NCBI RefSeq assembly: GCF_000189635.1 | Contig: NW_002476202.1 | Coordinates: 248,001 to 312,000 of the forward strand | Direction: 5' to 3' | From: Tetrahymena thermophila SB210 | Lineage: Eukaryota > Ciliophora > Oligohymenophorea > Hymenostomatida > Tetrahymenidae | DNA: 64,000 bases | Shown: piece by piece, positions 1 through 14,200 of the stretch | How positions within the stretch are numbered: position 1 is the stretch's first letter | Layout of the letters: the number at the start of each line of letters is the position of its first letter | Translations under genes and position numbers: made by a program | The notes under the pieces: generated by a model | Databases searched by the model: none | Told to the model about the DNA's origin: nothing | The model's input: only the letters and a program-made list of their open reading frames with translations

Positions 1-3000
1 TTTAGTTAAATATATACATCTAATTTGTCCTAAAATCAACGAAAAAGCCGATAGGAGTACTTATTAATTGCTGCTCAAATTCATAAATTCCTATTACATT
101 GAACACATACAGCTAGGACCCATAAAGAGTGTAATAGAAATTTCCATATGTGTCTGCAAATATAAATGCACTGTTTGCTGAGTCATAGAATATATTTATA
201 AGAGTACCAATACCTAATTCTGGAAAAGTGCTTACTACACTTCCTGTGGATTACAAGGTATCTAGGCTATAGAATTTTACTTATCCGTATCTTATCTCAT
301 TAGTGATATAAGCTAAAGTATTTATTTCAGAAAAATAATAACCTTTAACCAAAGTGGCTCCTGGCGGTTAAAAGCTAGTAACTAAGATAAGATTTTATCT
401 CGAGAAAATAAATGCTCCTTTTTAATAGTATATATAAAAAAAATAAGAATTACTAAAGGTATATATATATATAAACATTTTTAAAAAATTGTATTTTAAA
501 ATATATAAATTTTATTTAAGTTACCTAGTGATGTGAATGCTATAACATGCTATGTAGTCATAATTATCTATGATATATTTGATTATATAGAACTTATTCT
601 TGAGATATAATTACCATCAAAACTATAGACTTCTATATTATTAGAATAAACTAAAATATTTTAATATCGCTCATCCCCTATCATGCTAAAAGTTTAAAAT
701 GTAGAGATTTATATTATTTAAACTATTTAAAACTATTATTATTTATTATAAATGACTATCTAGTTAGAATTCATCTAACATATAGTAACAATACTTTAGA
801 ATAAGCAAGCTTAAAATTTTTGTTAATTAGGTTGTGATAAAATTTTATACTCAATTAAATCTAAGGTATATTATAGAAGTGCGTTTCCATATACTAAAAT
901 AGTATTTAATTAATAATCATAAGCACAACCATTGATATATGTTAATTAAGAGTTTTAGTTGCTAGTTGATATTTAATAAGCTTTTTAAGTATCTTCGTTT
1001 TTTAAAATAAGCAATTGATTTGAAAAAGCCAAAACTAAATTTGGGGATTAATAAACTATAATTTGTTAAATTTTATTATTAGAAGTTATGTTTTATTGAG
1101 AATTCACAAAGTCTAATCTGTAATAATACTACTAGGTATGTAAATTATAAGTGAAAATATAATAGCTAGAAACATAGTAAATCAATCCAATATTAAAATT
1201 TTATGAAATAGACTGTAAAGAATCACCTTAAACTAAATTAGGCATTTAATATATTTATTAAATATAGCTATTTTTATTTTCTGGAATTACTATTAATGAT
1301 CCCGTTGTTGAACCCATTATATAAACTGTTTTCTATTTATTTGTTACAACATTAGAAATTTTATCATTTGGAGTTGATATTTTCTTTGCTCTCTGTAATG
1401 CTTAAGTTTGTGTATAAAATCTACCTTCTCCAATAGTAGAAGTGGGACTTTATGGTTGGGTACTAATTATTTTAACAAATGGATATTGTTGCTAATAAAC
1501 AGCAACATTTAACATCTGAGATCCTATTATTAAATCGTAATAATGGGTGAACTAAATAGTTGTATTCAGAGTTATGCTAGAAGTATAGTAAGGATAACCT
1601 TAATTGTATAGAGGAGCATACATTAAGACATAATATGTTTTGTCATCGTACTTATATATGTGCATAATTTGATTTCCAATAAATTAATAAGGTTGGTATA
1701 ATATTTTCAAATCTTAATCAAATATAAAAAGTTGGTTTTGTAAATTACTAAACATTAACAAAGAACCTTTTTAAATAAATAAATAATTTTAATATAAATT
1801 TTTGAATAAAAATAAAAATTTACCTGCGCTTGTAGATAAATTGAACAAAAAGCTATAAACTAATGACTTTATGCCTAACTGTACTATTTAAGATATTTTA
1901 AATTATTGAAGATTTGGATCAAAATCTTAGAATATCATATTGTAATTTGAATCCATCAAATATACTCTCATCTATTGTGAAATATATGAATATTTTACTG
2001 TTTAAGTAAAATTCAATTAACTTATTGATTATGATAAATCTGCCCAAACAGATATTTATGAATTGTATAGTAAAAATATATAAGATCCTGAGGCTAGAAT
2101 ATTTGAATAATAATTTGGATTAATAGTAATTATTTAGTTAATGTTACTATTGTATACATTAAATAAAATAATAGATTTAGTTAACAAGCCTACTCCTATC
2201 TAGCTTTAAAGCATTAAAACTTTTAAGCATTACTAATTTGGAAAAATTATTTGGGAATAAAATATAGGGTTTAATGGATCTAACATATTCCATACAATAA
2301 TTTTACCATCCTTGGAGCAGCTTAATACTAAATTAGAGTTTTCATCATAGTTGATACTATTAATTTGATTGGTGCTATAATTTTGTTTTTCAATAAAACT
2401 TGCAGTCACTCCTATAATTTAATCTTTTATTAAGTCTATTATCTAAATATCTTAAGAAACCACACACATAATTATTTTGTTGTTTATCATTAAGTTTTGG
2501 GATAAAAATAGTTGAGATGGATTATTAATATATAATTATTGAGTATTTATTTTATTTATTGTTATGTTCTAATTTAAAGAATCATATTAAAATTAATAGC
2601 TATCTAATTATTAATTGATATTTAGCGCAAATAATTTATATGCGTTATTATTCAGATTTAATTAGATTAAATCAACAGATTAATCAGTAAGGGAATATTA
2701 GAATTCGTTTAGTTTTTAATTAATATCATAGAAATGCATAATCTACGATCCGTTGAATATAGTTGCTAAAAAATAGGAATAAGCATTTTGATCTGTTAGA
2801 TAAATTGGTAGAAGCAATATTTTGAGTGGTTATTAATAACTTTAAAACAAAATTTGGCATGATTAATTTTGTTAAGATAATAATATAAATCCATTTGTTT
2901 GAGTAAATGTGATTGCGAAATATAATTACTACTGGATTTGAATATTAATCATTTACACAAATATGCCATTTATACCTTAACACATATAATTATTAAAAAG

Positions 3001-3840
3001 GGTTCTAATTTGTAATTAATTATCAACTATTTATAAATTAGCCATCTAAATAGTATAGTTACTATTTTACAATAATATATAATTATTTGAAAGAAAAGCA
3101 TAACTTGGGTAGACAAGTTTTGAATTTATATTTTGATAACTAAGACTAGTAAAATAAATTGTGTTATTTAAATTTTGGTAGGAAGAAATAAAAATTTAAT
3201 TTGTTTAATCGTTATCAGTTGTTAATTAATTCATAACTGAAATTAAACCAGATTAAGTATAGAGTCTTCCCAATTCAATTCTAATTAAGAATTTTTGCTA
3301 AGCAGTTTCTTCAATCCACTCAAAAACTTGATTTTAGTCATTAAGAAGATAGATAGTTTAATTCAACCTGAGTATAGTTTAGATTGATGAATTGAATGTT
3401 TGTGATCTTATATAATTACCTGTCTACAACTCAAAATAGCTGAAAAAGTTGTTGTAGATTGCTATGAGATATCCGTTTTGATGTAAAAATACATCTGTTA
3501 TATTTCTACCTTATGATATTTGATTTGGTTGTATGTACTGAATAGGACAAGTATTTGCTAATTAGCAGGATTAATTAGATTGTTAAGGAATTTAGTTATT
3601 TTCGCATAAAGACACACAACTTGATTGATTGTTTTCGTTGCTAATGTATTGATATTATTCACAAGTACTTTTCTCACATTTTGAAGATGAGCTATTATAA
3701 TTATATCCATCAATGCATAAAGTACAAATCTCCTCTTAAATATCTTGATTGCATATAAGGCATCCTTCTTCACACCCAAATATTGTGAAAAAGCTCAAGA
3801 TAAAGCTGAAAAAAATTATTTTTTTGTTAAATAAAAACAT
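1..3840 (-). CDS. Giant surface protein, tandem copy A1 (5' part only; runs off left edge)
   Basis: I see the N-terminal ~1,225 codons of a protein homologous to A2 and A3; the 3' part lies outside the window. It starts with a hydrophobic signal peptide (MFLFNKKIIFFSF...) followed by a Cys-rich head of CxxC spacing (GCEEGCLICNQ) to about residue 95. A long beta-propeller-like region follows, with one clear WD40 blade near residue 500 (SCSKDGKIIVWNM). TAA and TAG must be read as Gln throughout. Two introns fit frame and GT-AG: 1767-1823 and 418-524, at the same codons in all three copies. Cell-surface location and a receptor or adhesin role are inferred from the architecture; no ligand can be named. 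The start is the first ATG ahead of the signal peptide, conserved in all copies. Confidence 0.88.
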
Positions 3841-4572
3841 ATTTATTTAAATTTAAATAATATTTTGATAACTTTTTATTCTAGTATTATTTGCTTTTTT
3901 TCTTTCCTTTTTACTTATTAATAATAATTAATTTAATAATAACTATATTTTATTTCAAGCCAAAAATTTAAGGTAAAAATAAAATAAAACATCTTGATCA
4001 TTGCTGAATGTACTTTTAAATTTATTAAAAGAAATTAACATTTTTTTAATTATTGAAATCACATAACTGAAAGGAAAATTGTTAGATTTCTAAATTTTAT
4101 AGCTGGCTTTATTTATTATATTTTGGTTCTAATTTACTTTCAAGTAAAATAAACTTCCTATTTGTTTTAAGTACTAAAATTTAAACTTACTAAATATTTG
4201 AGTTGGGTTGAGTTAAAAATGCAATCAATTGATTCTAACGTGATTTATATAAATAATGATTATATTTAGTTAAAATAAAACTATTTTAGGACTTAAAATA
4301 GAAAAAGAAATTGAAATCATCATAAAAAGTAATTAATTCTAAATTATAAATTAAGGTTTTTCAGATCATTTCTAAGCATGAAAAGTGAAAAATGACTTTA
4401 AAATATGTTTATCACTTTCTAAATTTATTATAAATTTTACAGCAATGATAAATTCATAGATAATACAAAACTAAATTGACTAATTATTTATTTATTTATT
4501 TATTATTTGTAATTAATTATACATAATAAGAGTTTATCGGATTTAATAGTTTTTCATATAACTTTAATTATT
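3841..4572. other. 5' flank of A1, shared with A2 and A3
   Basis: AT-rich spacer with no open gene. Long stretches align by eye with the flanks upstream of A2 (17342-18230) and A3 (30344-31238), for example the segment around 4080-4140. It is therefore part of the duplicated unit and probably carries the A1 promoter and the receiver-ORF 3' end. No specific regulatory motif is recognisable. Confidence 0.6.
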
Positions 4573-5151
4573 TCAAATTTGATATGATGAAAAAAGCATA
4601 GTGATGAATTCATTTTGTTGGCTTTATATTTTATACTTAATAGGATAATTCAAAATAGATTTTTATAAAAATATTTTTTATTATTTTTCTTCAACAGGTT
4701 TTTATAGGTAAAATTTAATTCTGTATATATAAAGCTTTTCTTCTTCTTTTTAAAAGCCTGAACTCATAATAATTTGAAGTTAGCTAAAAATTTATTTTTT
4801 ATTTGCTTATTTTTCTAAAAATTTTCTTAAATTCAGCTAATAAAATAATCTAATTGACTCATATCCATCTATTTCTGGCATTTATGCGTCTATAAAGAGA
4901 AAATAATAGCATTTTTATATCTTAGCTAACCCTCTAATACACTCTTCTCCTTAATAAATAGTTGTAAAGTAAAGTAATAAATTTTTATTAAACTACTTTA
5001 ATGTAGAGGTAATTATTATTTTCAAAACAAAAGAACTAGATTAATCATCATCTACAATTAAAATATTAATTTCAGTGTCAAAAAATGTAGAATACTATTT
5101 TTACTCGTAGAAATCTTCATTATAATCTCTTAAATTCTTTGAGTGATTCAT
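4573..5151 (-). CDS. Stand-alone response-regulator receiver domain (truncated kinase copy)
   Basis: An uninterrupted 192-aa frame from ATG 5151 to TGA 4573, closely similar to the last ~200 residues of the hybrid histidine kinase at 31239-35521. It keeps the receiver hallmarks: an acidic triplet (ILIVDDDQ), the phospho-acceptor loop (FLFIDAQMPEIDGYES), the Ser/Thr position (IIMSSGF) and the conserved Lys (YLQKPVE). The kinase, membrane and H-box parts are absent upstream; a TGA closes the frame about 40 codons before this ATG. It is either a functional phospho-acceptor protein derived by duplication of the kinase 3' end, or a recent fragment not yet decayed. The sister copy upstream of A2 is clearly broken, so survival here may reflect selection. 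Receiver identity is secure; expression is unknown. Confidence 0.6.
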
Positions 5152-5369
5152 TTTTTGAAAAAAACTATTTGCTGTTTGATTTTTAGAAATAAGTTTATTA
5201 GTTTTATCAACTTTTTTAAACTAAATATGTAGAAATTCTAAGTATTTTATGATATTATGTCATTTAAATTGAAAACACCTGCCTTTTTTATGAGACTATG
5301 ATTGTAAAATAACTTATATTTAACCTATTATTTATTAATTTTGATTTACTTAAATATCTTTTTCAGAGT

Positions 5370-6430
5370 TTATATTTTATAATTAATCATTTGTAATAAA
5401 AATTTTCGTCTTTTTAGAAACTAATAACATCTATACTAAACAATTTACCTGTTTTTCATAGTTGGAATTATTATTTGATTTTATAAATAATTTAATATTT
5501 CCTCGAAGATTCCAGCTTAAAGTAAAAAAGTATTTGAAATTATTGAGATGCTATAAATGATATATTTTTAGCTATAATTAGTAAGAAAGAATAATTAATT
5601 TCTTTATTTAATAAGGCTACTATCACTTAATTTATAAACTTTTAAATTATTTTCTGAGATAGTACTTATTATTAATAATTTTTTAAATGGTATTAGCATC
5701 TAGATTAATTAAGTTTCCAATTATTTTAATCAAAATAATTTATACTTAAGTATACTATTTTATTTGTGATATAATATAATTCAACATTAAATTTAAGCTA
5801 AGATAAACTATTTATAAAGTAAATGAATTCTGATTCTAAACCATGTAAAGAGAGACAAAATCAAAAAATAAAATTCATTTACAGTTTTCATATTAATCTT
5901 AGATATTACTAATGATTTTACAGGTAACTAAATTTATAAAAATGTATATTTATTTATAATATAAAAATCATTAGATAATTATTAACAGCTTTATTTAATA
6001 TGCAAACTTGTTTATTAATTCACAGCTAAAATAAATCATGAATTAAGATTGAGTCTTCCAAATTAAGAAAATTGATAGTTTAATTCATCTTGAGTATATT
6101 TGATATTGATGAATTGAACAAGTGTGATCAAATATAATTTCCTGTCTAAAAATTAAATAGCTAAAAAAATTATAGTAGATTAGAATGAAATATCTATTTA
6201 CATGTAAAAACAAATCAGCTATTTTTATACCTTACAAGATTTGTGTTGATTATATGTACTTAGATGGGCAAATATTAGATTCTTAGTAGGAATTATTAAT
6301 TATTAAGGGAAGAGTTATTTTTATATATACACAAAATTTGATAAATTATCATAATTATTGATGAATTGGTATTGTAGAAAACTTAAATATTCCTATATCA
6401 ACTTATCAGATAACATAAAAGCTACAGGAT
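5370..6430 (-). pseudogene. Decayed fragments of an A-family gene
   Basis: Two kinds of A-gene sequence lie here in the same orientation, without an open frame. About 5370-5960 resembles the propeller part seen at 12660-13090 of A2, and seems to hold two overlapping decayed copies. About 6040-6270 resembles the N-terminal part at 3250-3560 of A1. The intervening A sequence is missing, so this is an internally deleted, heavily diverged former A copy. The homologous spacer before A3 keeps a smaller piece (19050-19330). Confidence 0.65.
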
Positions 6431-6768
6431 TAGATAATTTACTAATTAGTATATATATTTAATTATATCAATAAAATAAAGGGTATATCAGTGTATTAAG
6501 TGAATTGAGATAATGCAGAGTTACTCTTTAAAAATATTTTATTAACATGAAGGCTTATATTAAAAAAGGGTCAATAAGTGCCATAAATATACATAAATTT
6601 AATATTGAAGGAAATTGATGGATATTTCTCAATATTTATTAATTGTGAATTTCTTTTAATTAATAAAATACCCAATTTAATGTCCACTTTATTTATACTT
6701 TAATACCTCTACTTTTGTATTAAATTGATTTAATAAGCACTATAAAGCAGGATTATTTTAATTTTAGT
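6431..6768. other. Spacer with conserved 3' flank of a decayed small gene
   Basis: No gene is seen. The stretch around 6600-6740 aligns with 19650-19800 in the next unit, including a block with several short identical words around 6715-6740. It is duplicated with the decayed reading frame next to it and probably represents that gene's old 3' flank. Confidence 0.4.
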
Positions 6769-7400
6769 TCATTTTTTTAATTCGCTAGGTACAAAAGGTT
6801 TTTTAGATTGCTCTTCCTAATTTTCATTATTATTGAAAAGTTTAGTTCTTAGAGCTTCAATATCTATTTAATAGTTGGAAGATGCTTTTTCAAATGTTTC
6901 TAATTTAATCATAAATTATACTCCAGGTTTTTAGAAAGTAGGATTAGGTAGGTTCATTAGTTTGCTAGATCAAGAAGATATTTTGTACTAATCAGCTTCA
7001 TTCTGTCTTAATTGACTGGGTAAACTAGTGAGGATTTTATAATATAGATGCAGCTAATTGATTTTTTGAAGGGGATACTTTTTCCATATTACATTAAAAT
7101 TAATGGATAAAAAGCTAGTGGTAAGATCATCTAAAGAAATTTCTTATTGGTAATTTTAGCTGCAAAAATCTTAGAGTTATTCATTGATTTAGCATATTTA
7201 AGGAAAATCTGGTATTTAGACTTTTGTGTTTTAGTTTAAATTCTGAGTTTAAAATGGTAAGTGATTGAATTTTTTTGTCTTTCTTAAAGATATTGATAAA
7301 TAATTTACCAAGAATGTATTAAGACAAATGAGTCATACAGGATTTTAATGAGGTAGTAAATTTTTACTGAGTATGTTCAGAAAACTAATTTTTAAGTATA
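6769..7400 (-). pseudogene. Decayed unidentified gene, copy 1
   Basis: The last 62 codons (ATG 6957 to TGA 6769; MNLPNPTFQKPGVQFMIKLE...) are open and look coding: Lys/Glu/Asn-rich, ending SELKK. Upstream in the same frame an in-frame TGA interrupts a further ~100 open codons, and a second frame carries the word LKYAKSMNNSKIF, also present in the sister copy. The copy at 19800-20500 has a one-base deletion relative to this one just before FMIKL. I do not recognise the family. Both copies look like relics of one host gene carried in the duplicated unit; a rapidly evolving spliced gene is a less likely reading. Confidence 0.4.
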
Positions 7401-7479
7401 TTGCTTTTTTAGCATAATTTTTTAATTTATAAGTCATCTTTAAATATTCATATTTTGTAAAATTACAGATACTTTTACT

Positions 7480-8110
7480 TTTATTTAGAAATAATTAGAT
7501 TTAATAGTTTTTCAAACTAGTTTTTAATTATTTCTTATTTGAAATTTAAAAATAATATGAAAATTTTCTGATGATGTCCTTTTGTTTTATTTTATTGTAG
7601 ACCTCAAGAAGTATCAAGAAGGAATTCATCATATTTATTAAATACTATTTATTATTAATTAAATTATAATTATCCTCAACAGCTTTTATATGGATAATTC
7701 TGTTAGTTTTAAGTGTTACTTCCTATTTTAAAACCTGAACACGTGATAATTTGAGTTAACTCAACATTTATTTTATTTTTTTCTATTTTATTAATAATTT
7801 ATTACTTCTTAAATTTAGTTAATCAATTTATCTAATTGACACATATCTCTCTATATTTGGTATTTAAACATATTTAAAGAAATATGAAAAGTATTTTTAT
7901 GTTTTAACTAGCTCTACCAGAAAAAACTTTATTAAAATAAAACTAATTTTTATTGAACTACTTAAATTAATATGAAATTTTTATTTTTATTATTGTAGAA
8001 GTTAATAATAGCTTTTAAAAATTAGAAAAAATTGCTTTGCCATTTTTCTTAAGTGAAAAAATAAGTAGAGTAAAAAGACTGAATTGGAATTACTCAAAAA
8101 AATTTTTTAA
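7480..8110 (-). pseudogene. Older decayed receiver-domain fragment
   Basis: The stretch 7600-7960 aligns, with many differences, to the receiver-coding region at 4690-4930: the same order of words around the phospho-acceptor loop (near 7840) and the KPV region (near 7680). No frame is open. About 8010-8110 resembles part of the 359-nt intron of the intact kinase (near 33280-33380), so a longer kinase segment was once here. This is a second, older receiver duplication than 4573-5151. Confidence 0.55.
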
Positions 8111-8208
8111 TTATTTAAAAAATAAATTTTATTATAAAAAGATACATAATTAATGTTATTTAAGAAATAAATGAATCAAATAAAATAAATGTTTAAATAT
8201 ACATTCAA

Positions 8209-11200
8209 TCACTAAAATAAATTTTTTGAATTACACCTTGTTATACTACTTGAATAAATTATATTAGGTGTATCTTATAAATCTATATTTTTATTTGTAA
8301 AAATATTTTTTCTTAATTTTTTTAAATCATATTTACTATTAGATAAATTTCTAAAGAATTTATTTTATATCTATAAATCCTAATTTTCTTATTTATTTAA
8401 AGATGTTTTTTCATCTACTACATCTTAATCTCTGAAACCTAAAATAAATCTAGAGTTTTTGCTAATAGGTGTTTCTATTTATGGAGATTACTTTGGAGAT
8501 TATTAAGAATAGGTCTAAGTAATCATTTTAAAACTTTATTAAATCTAATCTTAAGTAATTAGTTCTAATTTTTATAAAAATAAATATAAGTTAATTAATA
8601 AATTTTTAAAAATTAAATTTTATTATTTAATTAAAATAATTGTTTTACATTTTTAAGAACTGTAAACTTTTTCTCTCTTCTAAGAAAAATTTTATAAATA
8701 TTCAATTTAATTCACAAATAGCTATTTTCTAATATAACCTAAGTTTATGTAAATCTTTCTCCACAAAAATAATGCCTTAAAATTATTATCTCTATTTTAG
8801 AAAAAATTTTTAAATAACCTATTACCAAGTATACATACCAAGAATTTATTTATGTATTTATTATTAACAGAAACTATTTTCATTTTTAGAATAATTAGAA
8901 GTAAGAAAATAGTTAGTAACATGTGAAAAGCGAATACTGATAACTATATTATAGGATCATTTAATTATAAAGATAATTATTAAAGCAGAAACATTACAAG
9001 AATAGTTATAAAGCAATACTATTCATAAAGGTTATTATATCTATTCAAAAATGGTTGATATTACCTAATGAGGGAGATATATATACTTATCACTACAATA
9101 TTTAGAGTCTACTAAGTATTTTTAATTTAATTCAACAAATTTGTAATTAATACAATACAAATTTTAGTGTAGATTCTTAAGAACTCCCAATAAAAGAATC
9201 TATTTTTATATTCCATATAAAAATATCCATATTTTAAATTTATTGTGCAATAATTTAAATTTTTTGCTATTTTATAATCCCTAAAAAATCTTATAAAAAT
9301 ATAAATAGGAAATAAAGACCAAAAAAGTAATTGAGGTAGTAAGGAATACAACTTAAAATGCTAAAATGATTCATCATTGCAAAGAATTGTTAGGTTTGTT
9401 GTTACATATTATTTATTTCCTATTTATCTACAAGATAGTGAACTAACAATGAATGCTATACTATTAGGCTAAAAGAAAAAGAAAATCATATAGCACAAGA
9501 TATATTTGTAGAACCTATTTATTTTCAACTTTAAGAAATAGTTAACTATAATTAAGAAGAAATAAAGTAAAAAAAAGACAAATAAAGGCAATAAAAGGTA
9601 AACATAAGACCTTATCACTAAATCATTTTGACTATTTATAGAAGATCCAACATACTTGTAAAGACATTATCCATTTAAAACAATACTAGTTACTGGAGAA
9701 CCTGTATATAAAGGAATTATATTTAATGTACTTGGTATCAATTAGTAATTAAGATTTATTAGGACTGCTGATATTTAAAAATAGTTTATTAAAGTTTTTA
9801 TTACAAAATTAGATTAGTCTAAAACACAACTATTAGAAAAAGGCACAGTTTTTAGTAATCTTAAGTATGTAAGTGTACTTGTATAAACATATTATTTGAT
9901 AAAAATAATTGTAGATAAGCTTAAATATACAGCCAAAAGAGATAAAAGTAATATTACAAAGAACAACTATAAAATATCTGAGCTACATTTACTACATCCT
10001 ATTGTAGACATGCTCTAAGAATATGTATTTCCTTTGAATACAACTCCAAAATAGTCACATGTTTCACAAAGTGGTCCTATATGACCTTCAATACATCCAT
10101 TTTATTTGGTAGGATCACAAATACCTGGATTTAATAAATTACATTAAAATATTGCATCCGTTTGATTGTTTTCCCTCCAATATCCTTATTATAAGATTAT
10201 TATATCTGAATAACAGCTTTCAGAACCTTCAGGGCACTTTTTACATATATAATTGCTTATATTTTACTATAATTTATCATAAATAGTAATATTTGTTGCA
10301 TCTATTGGATCTAAAAGAGAGTATGTTTAATTACTACACTATACACAATTTACTATATTTTTTGAGACTTAATAATAATATTCACCTTTTTTGCAATTTC
10401 TAAAATTTGATGTTATATTTAAAGTAATATTTTATGACCAATCATTTACCTTAATTTAAAGAAAAGTAGAAGTTATCTGATACAAAGGGAAACCAGAAAT
10501 TTAGAGATTATTAAATAAAAAGCTATTAGAAATTTGATCATAACTATGTAAATTCGATATACTATCTCCTTTTATTTCTATGATATCATTCGTAGAATTT
10601 GATAATATTTCAATACTATATTTCTATAATTCTTAGATTAAAGTTTAAGGATAAAAATTGTTCATAAATGATTATTTATCAATTATAACACTTTAGTTGT
10701 ACTAATCTTACAGCTATAGAAAGAGTTTAATACTTCCTCCGCTCTATATGTTTTAGAGAATTAGATTATCCTAATCTGTGTTAAATAATTACCCTGTATA
10801 AATCAGAGATTTCTTATTAAAATCATTTCCTTAATAAATTAAATACTAATAAGGATAAGTCCCTATATCATGTCCATAAATTTATCCTAAATTACTATCA
10901 AATTATGCCTAAATTGTTTTAAAACTATATAGGTATCTCTAATACATTTACTAACTATACAAAATTCTCATAGCTCCACCTATTTAGGCTACATTATCTT
11001 TAAATTATGTGTTTTAATCGATTGTAATGTTGCTAGTATCTAATAAATAAAGAGATCCACCACTAGCTTAAGCTACATTTTTAGAAAAATTTGATTGATA
11101 TATTATTAAATTTTAGTTATTTAAAAATTAAAGACATGAACCCTCAATACCAATATTACTATTAAATTAGCTATAATTTATCTCAACTAAATCAGAATTA

Positions 11201-14200
11201 TTAATCATTATATTTCCATAATTATTATTGTAGTTCATGTTATCTATTTAAATATTGGAGCTAGAAATAGACAATAAATTATTTTAGATATCTTTATTAA
11301 ATTATGTTGGAAATTTATTGTAATTAATAGCTGATTATAATATAAATATTTTATCATAAGCAAGAGTCGTGGTTTATAAGTTGGTAATATACTATTTATT
11401 TGATTTAATTAAGCATAAATCATTATTATTGATAGCATTAAAAAATATTATTTAGCTCAAAACTATGCCTTACAAATTTATCAAATAGAATTGATTTGAT
11501 TATTATAATTATCTGTTTGATTTTTATTTTTGTTATTCTTAAATATTTTTGCAGTTTATAATTGTAAAGTTTTATATTTTTAATAAATTTATTTATGCAA
11601 GGTTTAATAATGTGTCTGATAAATAACTATCTTTAATGATGATATTTTAAAAAATAATTTTATCAATATTCTAAAATACCATTAGTTCTTAATTCCCTAC
11701 TTATTATGTTAAATTTGTAATAAATAGATTTTCAATTAGTATGTAGGAGATGTTTTAAAATTAAAATAGTTATTATTATTAACTCTAAACATTACTTTAA
11801 TTTGAAATTAATGAGATCGAACTTATATTCATATTTATAATTTATATTTGTTTAACATTTTAAAATATTAAAGATGTCCCTTAGATTATGTTCTAATCTT
11901 AAATATTGCAATTCTAAAAAATAATACTTTATGATTATTATGAAAATGTATATTAAGCGCTTTAGTTTAAAAATATCATGTTGAAATTATTAATACTAGC
12001 ATTAGATTAAATATTCCTAAATGAATTTTAAGTTAAAAACAATTGATTTTCTTAAACGTTTTAAGGACTTAAGATGAATTGTATATTTTATTTGGAAAGA
12101 AAAGATAAATTATTTATTTTTTTATCTAATAAAACAGAAAAGTAATAATTTGTTGGCTGCGAATTCTAAAAGCTGTAAATATTATTAAATTAAGCCTATG
12201 TCTACTAAGCAGAAGTATATTGCATCTCATATTAGCAAACTTATTAAATATTAGTATTATTTATAGAATTAATTATTGATTATTATAAATAATCTAAACT
12301 AATTGTTTCCTCAAATACACCAGATTAATGTAAAATTAGTATTTGTAATTATGAATTTCTATTTATTTTAAATGAGGCTAGTTTCGGATAAGAAAATTTA
12401 ATTTAATTGATAGAATTTATAAAACCACTTGCTTCATTTAATAAAATAATTTCTAGTTACTAAAGATAGATGATTAATAAGATATCTTCAGTAATAGGAA
12501 TAATATTAGCTATTTGATACTAATTACTTCTTCTGATAAAATTTAAATATTAAAGCTATTAATTATATATATTTAACTAGAATTAGCAATACATAATAAT
12601 AAATTTCTTTGTTTTTACAACTTATTTAAATTAAACGTCTGGAAAAGCTAAATATTTAATCAGACTGTTATCACTTAATTTATAAGCTCCTAGCTTATTT
12701 TCAGAAATAATACTTATAAAGTATCTATCATTTGGTTAATCAACTTCAAAATACTAGATTTGATTAACTTTTAAATCATTTTGAGCATTAATGTTTTGCA
12801 AAATGTCATTATTTATTTATAAATCTTTTTTCTAAAATGTATTTATATCTAGATTAATAAATTTTCCAGTTTTTGTAATCAAAATAATTTATTCCTAAGT
12901 ATATATTTCTATTTTAGAAACAATATCATTTAGCACTATATTTTAGTTAACCATAAATTATTTCTAAAGTAAATCGATTCTGATAACAGATCCTGTACTC
13001 AGAGATAAAAACAAAAAATAAGATCCATTTACTGTTGTTAAATTAAGCTGAGATGTTATTATTGAGTTTGCAGGTAATTAGATTTATTATAAAATTTAAT
13101 TATTTATAAAATCAAAATCAATTAAATAATTATTAATAGTTTAGATCAATATAACATTTTAATCAATAAATAAATATTATCTCAAACTAATATTTATTTA
13201 ATATGCAGGTTATGAAAAGCTTAAATTTTTATAGACTTTTATTTAATCCTTCGTGCTTAAAGTATAGATTGATGTATTATTATATACAAAGTTTCTCATG
13301 TCTATAACATCTTATTATAGTTAAAAGAGAAATTTAACTATTTAATTTTAATACAAAAATATATTATTATTTTAGTCACAATAAATTAGCTGATTGTTAT
13401 TATTTAGCTCATTTAAAACAAAGAAAAAATATTTATTGTTTGATTAAATCATTTTTTTTCCAGTTTTAATTAGTAGGTTATAGTAGGCAATCCAAACTGA
13501 GTTTTAGTTAAATATATACATCTAATTTGTCCTAAAATCAACGAAAAAGTCGATAGGAGCACTTATTAATTGCTGCTCAAATTCATAAATTCCTATTACA
13601 TTGAACACATACAACTAGGACCCATAAAGAGTGTAATAAAAATTACCATATGTGTCTGCAAATATAAATGCACTGTTTGCTGAGTCATAGAATATATTTA
13701 TAAGAGTACCAATACCTAATTCTGGAAAAGTGCTTACCACACTTCCTGTGGATTACAAGGTATCTAGGCTATAGAATTTTACTTATCCGTATCTTATCTC
13801 ATTAGTGATATAAGCTAAAGTATTTATTTCAGAAAAATAATAACCTTTAACTAAAGTCGCACCTGGTGGTTAGAAGCTAGCTACTTATTCAAGATTTTAT
13901 CTAGTGAAAATAAATGCTCCTTTTTTAAAAGTATATATAAAAAAATGAGATTAGCAAGTAGCTAGTATACACAAATCACTTTAATAAAAAATTGTATTTT
14001 AAAATATATATATTTTATTTAAGTTACCTAGTGATGTGAATGCTATAACATGCTATGTAGTCATAATTAGCTATGATATATTTGATTATATAGAACTTAT
14101 TCTTGAGATATAATTACCATCAAAACTATAGACTTCTATATTATTAGAATAAACTAAAATATTTTAATATCTCTCATCCCCTATCATGCTAAAAGTCTAA

